This document shows, one piece after another, positions 1-6,090 of a stretch of 7,449 bases of DNA. A model generated the notes under the pieces. That model did no database searches. It saw nothing but the letters and a program-made list of their open reading frames with translations, and was not told where the DNA came from. A program made the position numbers and the translations under genes. The stretch is from an uncultured Odoribacter sp. (GTDB lineage: Bacteria; Bacteroidota; Bacteroidia; Bacteroidales; Marinifilaceae). The stretch is taken from contig CAMRAP010000082.1 of NCBI GenBank assembly GCA_947039985.1, positions 1 through 7,449 on the forward strand, read 5' to 3'. Position 1 is the first letter of the stretch; each line of letters starts with the position of its first letter.

Positions 1-335
1 AATGCTTTTATCTGCTCCTTATAGTAAGTCTTATCCCAATATAGATCAATCCCACACTCTCCTATCCCATAATAGGTGTTTGTACCCATCTCTTTTTCTA
101 TCAGATGAAGCTCTTTATTAAAATCCTCATTCACAGAGGTTGGATGTAAACCGACAAGTGGAATCATCATTTCGGGATACTCGGTATACAGATTTTTCAG
201 TCGAGGTCGAGATTCACTATCGACATCGGGCAAAACAATATAATTTACTCCTGCCTCTTTGGCTCTTTCAACGACTTCTGCTCGATCGTCTAGAAACTCC
301 TCTGTATAAATATGGGAATGGGTATCGATATACAT
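1..335 (-). CDS. tatD: TatD family metal-dependent hydrolase (DNase), N-terminal part, cut by window edge
   Basis: Reading the minus strand from the ATG at 335 gives 111 uninterrupted codons to the left edge, so the C-terminal half (roughly 150 residues in this family) lies outside the window. The protein opens MYIDTHSH, with the HxH metal-binding pair at H6 and H8 at the end of the first barrel strand. GLHPTSV follows at 62-68 and GIGECGID at 90-97, where E93 is the expected bridging metal ligand. These are the signature motifs of the TatD/YcfH/YabD branch of the amidohydrolase superfamily, TIM-barrel enzymes that act as Mg-dependent 3'-5' exonucleases on DNA or RNA in the cytoplasm. The symbol is family-level: genomes often carry several paralogues, and I cannot tell which this is. 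The start follows the gdhA terminator by 15 nt and no promoter is visible in between, so it may depend on read-through from gdhA. Confidence 0.93.
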   Translation of the reverse strand, partial: MYIDTHSHIYTEEFLDDRAEVVERAKEAGVNYIVLPDVDSESRPRLKNLYTEYPEMMIPLVGLHPTSVNEDFNKELHLIEKEMGTNTYYGIGECGIDLYWDKTYYKEQIKA

Positions 336-350
336 AATAAAATATGATAT

Positions 351-383
351 TAAATAAAACAAGCGTGCATGATACACGCTTGT
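351..383 (-). terminator. Intrinsic terminator of gdhA
   Basis: On the minus strand, 28 nt after the gdhA stop codon, ACAAGCGTG (383-375) pairs perfectly with CACGCTTGT (367-359). This is a 9 bp stem with a 7 nt loop, and it runs directly into a T-rich stretch, TTTATTTA (358-351). The position between gdhA and the tatD start indicates a rho-independent terminator for gdhA, although the T-tract is interrupted by A, so leakage is plausible. Confidence 0.8.
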
Positions 384-410
384 CTTATATATTATTTAAT
401 GAAGAACTGT

Positions 411-1745
411 TTAAACATGCCCTTGAGCACACATTGCTTCGGCGACTTTAATAAATCCTCCGATATTTGCTCCTTTTACATAGTCTATTTTAGCACCATC
501 TCTTCCAAACTTAGCACAAGTGTCATGAATATCCTTCATAATTTGTGACAACTTTTGATCAACTTCCTCTCCAGTCCAACTATATCTCATTGAATTTTGG
601 CTCATCTCTAATCCAGAAACAGCTACACCACCAGCATTCGCAGCCTTTCCAGGTGCAAAGCTAATTTTAGAGCTAAGAAAACGAACAGCTTCTGCTGTAC
701 ATCCCATATTAGAGGTTTCAATGACCATCTGACAACCATTCGCCACTAATATTTTGGCATCATCTTCATTCAGTTCATTTTGGATGGCACAAGGGAATGC
801 TAAATCACATTTCACCGCCCAAGGCTTTCCTTTTGCAATAAATTTTGCATCGAATTTTTCAGCATAAGGCGCAACAATATCATTGTTACTTGCACGCAGT
901 TCAAGCATATAGTCAACTCCTTCTGGAGTCATTCCTTTTTCATCATAGATACATCCGTCAGGCCCTGAAATAGATACCACCTTTGCTCCCAATTGGATTA
1001 ACTTTTGAGCAGCACCCCAAGCCACATTTCCGAATCCAGATAAAGCCACGATCTTGCCTTTTATCTCTTCTCCTTTTTCAGCTAACATATGTTGTGCAAA
1101 ATAAACCGCACCATAACCAGTTGCTTCTGGACGCACTAATGAACCTCCAAATTCTCTCGACTTTCCAGTTAATACGCCAACAAATTCGTTGCGAATTCTT
1201 TTATATTGTCCAAATAGATAGCCAATTTCACGACCGCCAACACCAATATCTCCAGCAGGTACATCGGTATCAGCACCAATATATTTACAAAGTTCAGTCA
1301 TAAAACTTTGGCAGAAACTCATTACTTCATTGTCTGATTTTCCCTTAGGATTAAAATCAGAACCTCCTTTACCTCCTCCCATTGGAAGAGTGGTCAGAGA
1401 ATTTTTGAATGTTTGCTCAAAACCTAAAAATTTTAATGTTCCTAAAGTAACTGTGGGATGAAAACGCAATCCGCCTTTATAAGGACCGATAGCACTATTA
1501 AACTGAACTCTATATCCACGATTAATCTGCATTTCACCTTTATCATCAATCCATGGAACTCTAAACATAATGACTCTTTCAGGCTCTACCATTTTTTCTA
1601 GAATCTTATTAGCCTTATACTTTGAATTGGCTTGATAAGTATCCCATACCGTTTCAACAACTTCTTCCACAGCTTGGTGAAATTCAGTTTCTCCGACTGT
1701 TTTTGCCTTTAAGACATCCATAAATTCTTTGATCTCAGGTTTCAT
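411..1745 (-). CDS. gdhA: Glutamate dehydrogenase, hexameric family I (NAD or NAD(P)-dependent)
   Basis: Reversible oxidative deamination of L-glutamate to 2-oxoglutarate and ammonia, a cytosolic link between nitrogen assimilation and central carbon. The 444-residue length is normal for the ~450-residue hexameric bacterial enzymes. The N-terminal substrate domain has GPYKGGLRFH at 87-96 (K90), QTFKNSL with K114, PMGGGKGG with catalytic K126 at 121-128, and PAGDIGVGG with D166. The dinucleotide domain begins near 205 and carries the Rossmann loop SGFGNVAWG (236-244), then SGPDG (260-264), the ETSNMGCT substrate loop (343-350) and GLEM at 378-381. F238, P262 and D263 match residues I recall favouring NAD in the Clostridium symbiosum enzyme, so the common annotation 'NADP-specific' is doubtful here. 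The ATG at 1745 gives the expected N-terminus. Its promoter lies in the short gap after dprA, and a terminator follows the stop, so it looks monocistronic with possible read-through into tatD. Confidence 0.97.
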   Translation of the reverse strand: MKPEIKEFMDVLKAKTVGETEFHQAVEEVVETVWDTYQANSKYKANKILEKMVEPERVIMFRVPWIDDKGEMQINRGYRVQFNSAIGPYKGGLRFHPTVTLGTLKFLGFEQTFKNSLTTLPMGGGKGGSDFNPKGKSDNEVMSFCQSFMTELCKYIGADTDVPAGDIGVGGREIGYLFGQYKRIRNEFVGVLTGKSREFGGSLVRPEATGYGAVYFAQHMLAEKGEEIKGKIVALSGFGNVAWGAAQKLIQLGAKVVSISGPDGCIYDEKGMTPEGVDYMLELRASNNDIVAPYAEKFDAKFIAKGKPWAVKCDLAFPCAIQNELNEDDAKILVANGCQMVIETSNMGCTAEAVRFLSSKISFAPGKAANAGGVAVSGLEMSQNSMRYSWTGEEVDQKLSQIMKDIHDTCAKFGRDGAKIDYVKGANIGGFIKVAEAMCAQGHV

Positions 1746-1789
1746 TTGTGTAATTTTAACGTGATTTGTTTAAAAAAATGCGAACTGTG

Positions 1790-1819
1790 CAAATTTACTG
1801 TTTTTTTATGAAAATCAAA
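1790..1819 (-). promoter_or_regulatory. Bacteroidota-type promoter of gdhA
   Basis: On the minus strand, TAAATTTG (1797-1790) matches the TAnnTTTG -7 consensus exactly, and TTTG (1819-1816) sits 18 nt upstream as the -33 element. Initiation would fall near 1782-1786, giving a leader of about 37-41 nt before the gdhA ATG. The -33 TTTG forms the centre of a small palindrome (1810-1825). Inferred from sequence only. Confidence 0.68.
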
Positions 1820-1834
1820 ATTTTCGACTGTTTT

Positions 1835-2953
1835 TTAAGCGTTCACAATGTATTTTTTTCCAGGTAGCATCAGTACTTTTCTCTCTAATTCTAACTGCAA
1901 TAAGATAGCAACCATCTCTCCATAAGGTATTTGTGTGAGTTGAAACAGTTTGTCAATATTAGTTTCACCTCTCTCTCTAAGTAAATTCAGCAATAGTTCT
2001 GCATTGTCACTCATTTCAAACAAATCTAAAGATGTTTGTATGGGCAGAGCCTTTTCTACGGGGAAATCCATGATCCGTGCTATATCTGTACCGTTTTCAA
2101 CAAGGCCAGCAATATTTTCTTTGATTAATTTATTGCAGCCAACTGAAAATTTATCCTCTGGACGACCAGGAAATGCCATGACTTCACGATTGTATGACAA
2201 GGCTAAATTTGCCGTTGACATGGCTCCTCCTTTGTGTGCTGATTCAGCGATCAAAGTGGCATGACATAGACCTGCAACGATGCGATTCCTGCGAAGGAAA
2301 TTACTCGGATGAGTTTTTACGATACATGGAAATTCGCTAATTAAGGCTCCACCAGATTCAAGAATTGTTTCTGCTAGATTTTTATGTGAAGCAGGATATA
2401 TCATGTGTAAACCATGCCCCAATACTGCAAATGTTCGTAAACCATACTTTAAACTAGCTCGATGAGCTGACGCATCTATTCCATAAGCCAATCCACTAAC
2501 AATAACAAGTTCTTGTTTAGTTGCAGACAGTTCTTCTAAAACAGATTCCACCCTACTTTGACACCTAATGGAGGAGTGGCGAGTACCAACAACGGCTAAA
2601 TGTTTTGCTCCTTCCTCTGTTTTTATATCCCCTTTGTAATAGAACACCAAAGGGAAATCATCAATTTGTGCCAGCAGTTGTGAATAGAGATCATTTTCTA
2701 TAGAGCAGATATGTATGCTATGCTTATCTATTTGTGCTAATTCGTCACTAGCTTGTTGAAGAGCCTTAGAACGATCAAAAAGATTAGGTAGAATATTAAA
2801 TTCACGGCAAATTGCATCCATAGCAACTCCACTTTCTTGAAAAAAGCCTTCTATCCCCCCACACCTCTCAATTAGAGGGAAACAAAGATTGTTGTTTAGC
2901 CGTGGAATCAAGCTAAGTGCAACTTGTGAACGAATAGAGCTTTCAGTTTTCAT
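1835..2953 (-). CDS. dprA: DNA-processing protein DprA (Smf family)
   Basis: DprA binds single-stranded DNA entering during natural transformation, protects it and loads RecA on it. It acts in the cytoplasm and is also widespread in non-competent bacteria. From the ATG at 2953 the protein has 372 residues, typical of the family. Residues 1-60 form a short helix-hairpin-helix/SAM-like N-terminal region. The extended Rossmann core spans about 85-295 and shows VVGTRHSS (121-128), SGLAYGIDASAH (153-164), VLGHG...YP (177-187), the FLRRNRIVAG signature (219-228) and PGRP...SVGCNKLI (262-277). The C-terminal ~65 residues look like the winged-helix DprA domain. The frame stays open up to 3025, but the extra 24 codons encode a cysteine-rich tail unlike DprA and overlap the predicted promoter, so translation must begin downstream. 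ATG 2965 (MIKRMKTE) is a near-equal alternative. It is divergent from aroB and upstream of gdhA on the same strand. Confidence 0.95.
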   Translation of the reverse strand: MKTESSIRSQVALSLIPRLNNNLCFPLIERCGGIEGFFQESGVAMDAICREFNILPNLFDRSKALQQASDELAQIDKHSIHICSIENDLYSQLLAQIDDFPLVFYYKGDIKTEEGAKHLAVVGTRHSSIRCQSRVESVLEELSATKQELVIVSGLAYGIDASAHRASLKYGLRTFAVLGHGLHMIYPASHKNLAETILESGGALISEFPCIVKTHPSNFLRRNRIVAGLCHATLIAESAHKGGAMSTANLALSYNREVMAFPGRPEDKFSVGCNKLIKENIAGLVENGTDIARIMDFPVEKALPIQTSLDLFEMSDNAELLLNLLRERGETNIDKLFQLTQIPYGEMVAILLQLELERKVLMLPGKKYIVNA

Positions 2954-3014
2954 ACGTTTTATCATTTGTTTTTTATTGGTCGTATAGAAGATACACACAG
3001 CAACAGCATACAAG

Positions 3015-3046
3015 CAAATATACAATTTTTAAATTTATTAGACAAT
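3015..3046 (-). promoter_or_regulatory. Bacteroidota-type promoter of dprA
   Basis: The minus strand has TATATTTG (3022-3015), an exact TAnnTTTG -7 box, with ATTG (3046-3043, one mismatch to TTTG) 20 nt upstream. The transcript would start near 3007-3011, leaving a leader of about 42-58 nt depending on whether ATG 2965 or 2953 is used. This placement excludes the farther upstream ATG at 3025 as a start. Confidence 0.6.
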
Positions 3047-3086
3047 GGAGTGGAAAGTAAAAAAGAAACTCATTGAAAAAAGGCTA

Positions 3087-3118
3087 TTTGAATATTACCT
3101 ATTTCTTTCTTATTTTTG
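3087..3118 (+). promoter_or_regulatory. Bacteroidota-type promoter of aroB-aroA
   Basis: TTTG at 3087-3090 and TATTTTTG at 3111-3118 match the -33 and TAnnTTTG -7 elements exactly, separated by 20 nt. Initiation about 4-8 nt after the box puts the start near 3122-3126, only about 8-12 nt before the aroB ATG at 3134. The dprA promoter runs the other way with its -33 element 40 nt to the left, so the two promoters are back to back. Confidence 0.7.
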
Positions 3119-3133
3119 TAGAAAATTCAAACT

Positions 3134-4165
3134 ATGCATAATATTGTTTTTACAAGGGAAGTCGGCAAAGAGCTAAGGAATAGAATAGAGGGAGTAAATG
3201 CTTCAGATATCTTTATCTTAGTGGATAATAACAGTCAAAATTATTGCCTCAACCACCTAGAGCTAGAGATGATCCTTCCCGATCATATTATAACTATATC
3301 TGAGGGAGAAAACAATAAATCGTTAGAGAATCTTGCACATATTTGGGAGGTTTTATCTAGATGTGGTGCTCGTCGAAATTCTTTATTTATCAACATTGGA
3401 GGAGGAATAGTTTCCGATATTGGAGGATTTGCTGCTTCTTGTTTTAAGCGAGGAATTCCTTGTATAAATATACCTACCACCCTGCTATCACAAGTAGATG
3501 CATCCGTTGGCGGAAAAACAGGAATTAATTTTGCAGGTTTAAAAAATGAAATCGGCACTTTTTCTATACCAGAATGCGTGATTATTGATAATCGTTTTTT
3601 GAAAACTCTTTCTATTCGACAGCAATTGTCAGGATTTGCTGAAATGTTGAAACATGCCTTATTGATGGGTGAAGATCATCTAGAAGAGATGCTGCAAGTG
3701 GATTTATCAGATGTTTCAAGCGATGCTTTTTTACCATTAATTGAAAAATCAGTGGCGATCAAATCTGCTATTGTTGAAAATGACCCATTAGAAAAAGGAA
3801 TCCGTAAAGCTCTCAACCTGGGACATACAATCGGGCACGCGATAGAAAGTATTGCTATAGAAAAAGGATTAGATATCTATCATGGGGATGCTGTTGCTTA
3901 TGGAATGATAGGTGCACTCTATTTATCTGTGAAGAAATTAGGATTTGACAAAAAACAGTACAAATCCATATGCGCATTTATTCGCAGTAAATATCCTGCC
4001 TATAAAGCCATAACAACTCCTGAAGAATTATATGAACTGATGCTCCATGATAAAAAAAATGAAAGTGCAGGAGTGAATTTTTCTTTGTTACGTAAACCTG
4101 GCGAGGTAGAAATCAACCAATATTGTCATAGAGAAGAGGTATTAGAAGCGCTAAATCAAATATAA
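3134..4165 (+). CDS. aroB: 3-dehydroquinate synthase
   Basis: Second step of the shikimate pathway: converts DAHP to 3-dehydroquinate using catalytic NAD and a divalent metal (Zn or Co) in the cytoplasm. The protein has 343 residues, slightly shorter than the usual ~350-365. The N-terminal nucleotide-binding half has GGGIVSDIGGFAAS (89-102), then the hallmark IPTTLLSQVDASVGGKTGIN (113-132). The C-terminal helical half holds the metal ligands: E170 in GFAEMLKH, H231 in NLGHTIGHAIE and H250 in HGDAVAYGM. Their spacing (19 residues between the two His) is close to the E. coli enzyme's H247-H264. The ATG at 3134 is the only reasonable start, since the next in-frame Met is after residue 40. aroA begins 4 nt after its stop, so the two are co-transcribed. 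Confidence 0.97.
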   Translation: MHNIVFTREVGKELRNRIEGVNASDIFILVDNNSQNYCLNHLELEMILPDHIITISEGENNKSLENLAHIWEVLSRCGARRNSLFINIGGGIVSDIGGFAASCFKRGIPCINIPTTLLSQVDASVGGKTGINFAGLKNEIGTFSIPECVIIDNRFLKTLSIRQQLSGFAEMLKHALLMGEDHLEEMLQVDLSDVSSDAFLPLIEKSVAIKSAIVENDPLEKGIRKALNLGHTIGHAIESIAIEKGLDIYHGDAVAYGMIGALYLSVKKLGFDKKQYKSICAFIRSKYPAYKAITTPEELYELMLHDKKNESAGVNFSLLRKPGEVEINQYCHREEVLEALNQI

Positions 4166-4169
4166 AAAT

Positions 4170-5381
4170 ATGAACACAAGTTTAACTTTTAATGATAGAT
4201 ATATTAATGGACAGGTATCCTTGCCAGCATCAAAAAGTATCTCTAATCGAGCATTAATTATTAGTATATTATCAGATAGTGATTTACCCATTGAAAACTT
4301 GGGGGATTGTGATGATACGAATAGTATGCAGAAGGTACTGTTTTCTGAAGATTACCGCTTTGATGTTGGACATGCGGGGACTGCCATGCGTTTTTTGACC
4401 GCTTTTCTATCACGCCTTGTTGGCAATTGGGAGTTAACTGGCTCTGAACGCATGAAACAGCGACCAATCAGTGTGCTTGTGGATGTCTTAAATAAGCTAG
4501 GAGCACGTATTGAATACATGGAGAAAGAAGGTTATCCCCCTTTAAAAATTCAGGGTTCTTATCTAATGGGAGGAGAGATTGATATATCTGCTTCAGTAAG
4601 TAGTCAGTATATCTCTGCTTTGATGATGATCGCTCCTTATATGGAAAAAGGATTAACTATCCATTTACTGGGTAAGGTAGTTTCGAGTACCTATATTGAT
4701 ATGACTCTTCGACTGATGCAGACTTTTGGTGCAGAAGCTATTCGCGAGGAAAGTGTCATCAAAATTGCTGCAAAACCTTACATTCCTGTTGCATATAGAG
4801 TAGAATCTGATTGGAGTGCTGCCTCTTATTTCTTTGAATTACTAGCCATTGGAGATGGTGGGGAGATTTATTTACCAGGCTTATTTTCTGATAGTACGCA
4901 AGGAGATGCTAAACAAATTGATGTGTGGAAGAAACTAGGTGTTGCTTGTCGATTTGTTGAAGATGGAGTAATCTTGACTAAAGAACAAGCACAAATTACA
5001 AGTCTAGAATATGATTTTGTTGAAATGCCTGATCTTGTACAGTCGTTTGCTGTTGCTTGCTGTATGCTAGATATTCCTTTTGTATTCAGTGGAGTAGAAA
5101 CCTTACGAATCAAAGAAACCGATCGGTTAACTGCTTTAATCAATGAGTTAGCAAAATTAGGCTATTGCCTTGAGGCTGATGGAGACTGTCGTTTGCTATG
5201 GGATGGAAAAAAAACAAAGGCTCAAACTGTCCCCCAAATTGAAACATATCACGATCATCGAATGGCGATGGCATTTGCTCCTGCTGCTTTAAAGTATGCT
5301 GGTTTAATCATCACGAACAAGGAGGTTGTCAGTAAATCATTTCCAAGATATTGGGAAGAACTAAACCAATGGCTTGATTAA
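4170..5381 (+). CDS. aroA: 3-phosphoshikimate 1-carboxyvinyltransferase (EPSP synthase)
   Basis: Transfers the enolpyruvyl group of PEP to shikimate-3-phosphate, giving EPSP, the sixth shikimate-pathway step and the target of glyphosate. Its 403 residues are shorter than the ~427 of E. coli AroA. Motifs in order: PASKSISNRA with K22, S23 and R27; HAGTAMRFL at 68-76 (PEP-binding loop); RMKQRPI with R94/R98; VSSQYISALM (143-152) for shikimate-3-phosphate; SDWSAASY (213-220); MPDL with D288; KETDR with E316 and R319; YHDHRMAM (360-367) with R364; and VSKSFPRYW with K389. All catalytic residues I can place by E. coli numbering are present. Position 75 is Phe where class I enzymes have Pro101. The gene is translated 4 nt after aroB from an ATG with no clear ribosome binding site, as is usual for this phylum. 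Confidence 0.97.
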   Translation: MNTSLTFNDRYINGQVSLPASKSISNRALIISILSDSDLPIENLGDCDDTNSMQKVLFSEDYRFDVGHAGTAMRFLTAFLSRLVGNWELTGSERMKQRPISVLVDVLNKLGARIEYMEKEGYPPLKIQGSYLMGGEIDISASVSSQYISALMMIAPYMEKGLTIHLLGKVVSSTYIDMTLRLMQTFGAEAIREESVIKIAAKPYIPVAYRVESDWSAASYFFELLAIGDGGEIYLPGLFSDSTQGDAKQIDVWKKLGVACRFVEDGVILTKEQAQITSLEYDFVEMPDLVQSFAVACCMLDIPFVFSGVETLRIKETDRLTALINELAKLGYCLEADGDCRLLWDGKKTKAQTVPQIETYHDHRMAMAFAPAALKYAGLIITNKEVVSKSFPRYWEELNQWLD

Positions 5382-5385
5382 GTAT

Positions 5386-5403
5386 TAAAGTACGACTACT
5401 TTA
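5386..5403 (+). terminator. Hairpin just after aroA, possible transcription end
   Basis: TAAAGTA (5386-5392) and TACTTTA (5397-5403) form a perfect 7 bp stem with a CGAC loop, starting 5 nt after the aroA stop. No T-tract follows on the plus strand, so this is a weak candidate. It may act with the second hairpin at 5424-5445 between these convergent genes. Confidence 0.35.
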
Positions 5404-5423
5404 GGGCAAGTAGAATAAAGCAT

Positions 5424-5445
5424 AAAGCGATTTTAGTTCCGCTTT
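5424..5445 (-). terminator. Hairpin spanning the tadA stop codon, possible terminator
   Basis: AAAGCG and CGCTTT (5424-5429 with 5440-5445) form a 6 bp stem with a 10 nt loop that contains the tadA stop codon (5435-5433). On the minus strand the hairpin is followed by ATGCTTTATTCT, only moderately T-rich. It may serve tadA, aroA or both, and the evidence is modest. Confidence 0.35.
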
Positions 5446-5867
5446 GATTTAAAAAATTGCCTTACTATATCGCTACACTCTTCTGCCAATATACCAGACA
5501 CGACCTTTGTCCGTGGATGCAAGACTGGTGGATTTAATCGCGAATAGCCGCGATGTTCATCTGCCGCTCCTATCACTAATTCCCCTAATTGCGCCCAAGC
5601 CAAAGCTCCTGCGCACATGGTACAAGGCTCCATAGTTACATATAACGTACAATCATTCAAATATTTTCCTCCTAAGAAAGAGGTAGCCATAGTTACAGCA
5701 AGCATCTCAGCATGAGCAGTTACGTCATTTAGTTTTTCTGTCTCATTATGTGATCTTGCAATAATTTTCCCCTTGCATACGACAAGAGCACCTACTGGAA
5801 TTTCTCCCTCTTCAATGGCTTTCTCTGCTTCTTGCAAAGCTTTTTGCATATATTGTTCGTGATTCAT
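5433..5867 (-). CDS. tadA: tRNA-specific adenosine-34 deaminase
   Basis: Deaminates the wobble adenosine of tRNA-Arg(ACG) to inosine, an essential decoding modification in most bacteria. From the ATG at 5867 the protein is 144 residues long. It has the cytidine/deoxycytidylate deaminase fold: GEIPVGALVV at 21-30, TAHAEM with zinc ligand H52 and proton-shuttling E54, and TMEPCTMCAGAL with zinc ligands C82 and C85. The 'TAHAE' and 'TMEPCTMCAGA' context is that of TadA rather than of guanine or cytosine deaminases. The frame extends nine codons further to an ATG at 5894, but that codon lies inside the predicted -7 box and the extra residues are not family-like, so 5867 (MNHEQYMQKAL) is preferred. 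It converges with aroA and diverges from pgk. Confidence 0.95.
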   Translation of the reverse strand: MNHEQYMQKALQEAEKAIEEGEIPVGALVVCKGKIIARSHNETEKLNDVTAHAEMLAVTMATSFLGGKYLNDCTLYVTMEPCTMCAGALAWAQLGELVIGAADEHRGYSRLNPPVLHPRTKVVSGILAEECSDIVRQFFKSKRN

Positions 5868-5891
5868 AGGCTTGAATATTGTATTGGTTTG

Positions 5892-5899
5892 CAAAACTA
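5892..5899 (-). promoter_or_regulatory. Probable -7 box of the tadA promoter
   Basis: TAGTTTTG on the minus strand (5899-5892) matches TAnnTTTG exactly. I could not find a TTTG -33 element at the usual distance. Initiation near 5884-5888 would give a leader of about 17-21 nt before the ATG at 5867. Confidence 0.5.
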
Positions 5900-6010
5900 A
5901 AACTTTTTAAGGTATGATTATATGCTTTGTTTAAATTTATCTCTACCTCTTTCTTTTTTAGCTAATTTACAACGTTTGAGCACGATATTAACTATATTGT
6001 AATGAAAAAT

Positions 6011-6041
6011 TTTGTTGACGTTAATTTTATTCCTAATTTTA
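6011..6041 (+). promoter_or_regulatory. Probable Bacteroidota-type promoter of pgk
   Basis: TTTG at 6011-6014 is followed after 19 nt by TAATTTTA at 6034-6041, which matches TAnnTTTG except for the last base. Transcription from here would give a roughly 42-46 nt, very AT-rich leader ending in eight T residues directly before the pgk ATG. It is the best candidate in the 223 bp tadA-pgk intergenic region, where I see no other gene. Confidence 0.5.
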
Positions 6042-6090
6042 TCATCTCTAATGAAAGAAAATAGATACAATAATTTAATATATTTTTTTT

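Noticed and set aside
140..337. Plus-strand open frame of 65 codons over the left edge gene
   Set aside because: It lies antisense to the TatD coding region, which has clear family motifs in its own frame. The plus-strand translation resembles no family I recognise.
983..1303. Plus-strand open frame of 106 codons inside gdhA
   Set aside because: It is antisense to the conserved core of glutamate dehydrogenase, has low-complexity Gln/His-rich content typical of a shadow frame, and lacks a promoter.
1950..2264. Plus-strand open frame of 104 codons inside dprA
   Set aside because: It is antisense to the DprA Rossmann core and shows no recognisable domain.
2954..3025. N-terminal extension of DprA with a hydrophobic, cysteine-containing start that could suggest a signal or membrane segment
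   Set aside because: DprA is cytoplasmic and the extension overlaps a good promoter -7 box, so it is almost certainly untranslated leader or promoter DNA.
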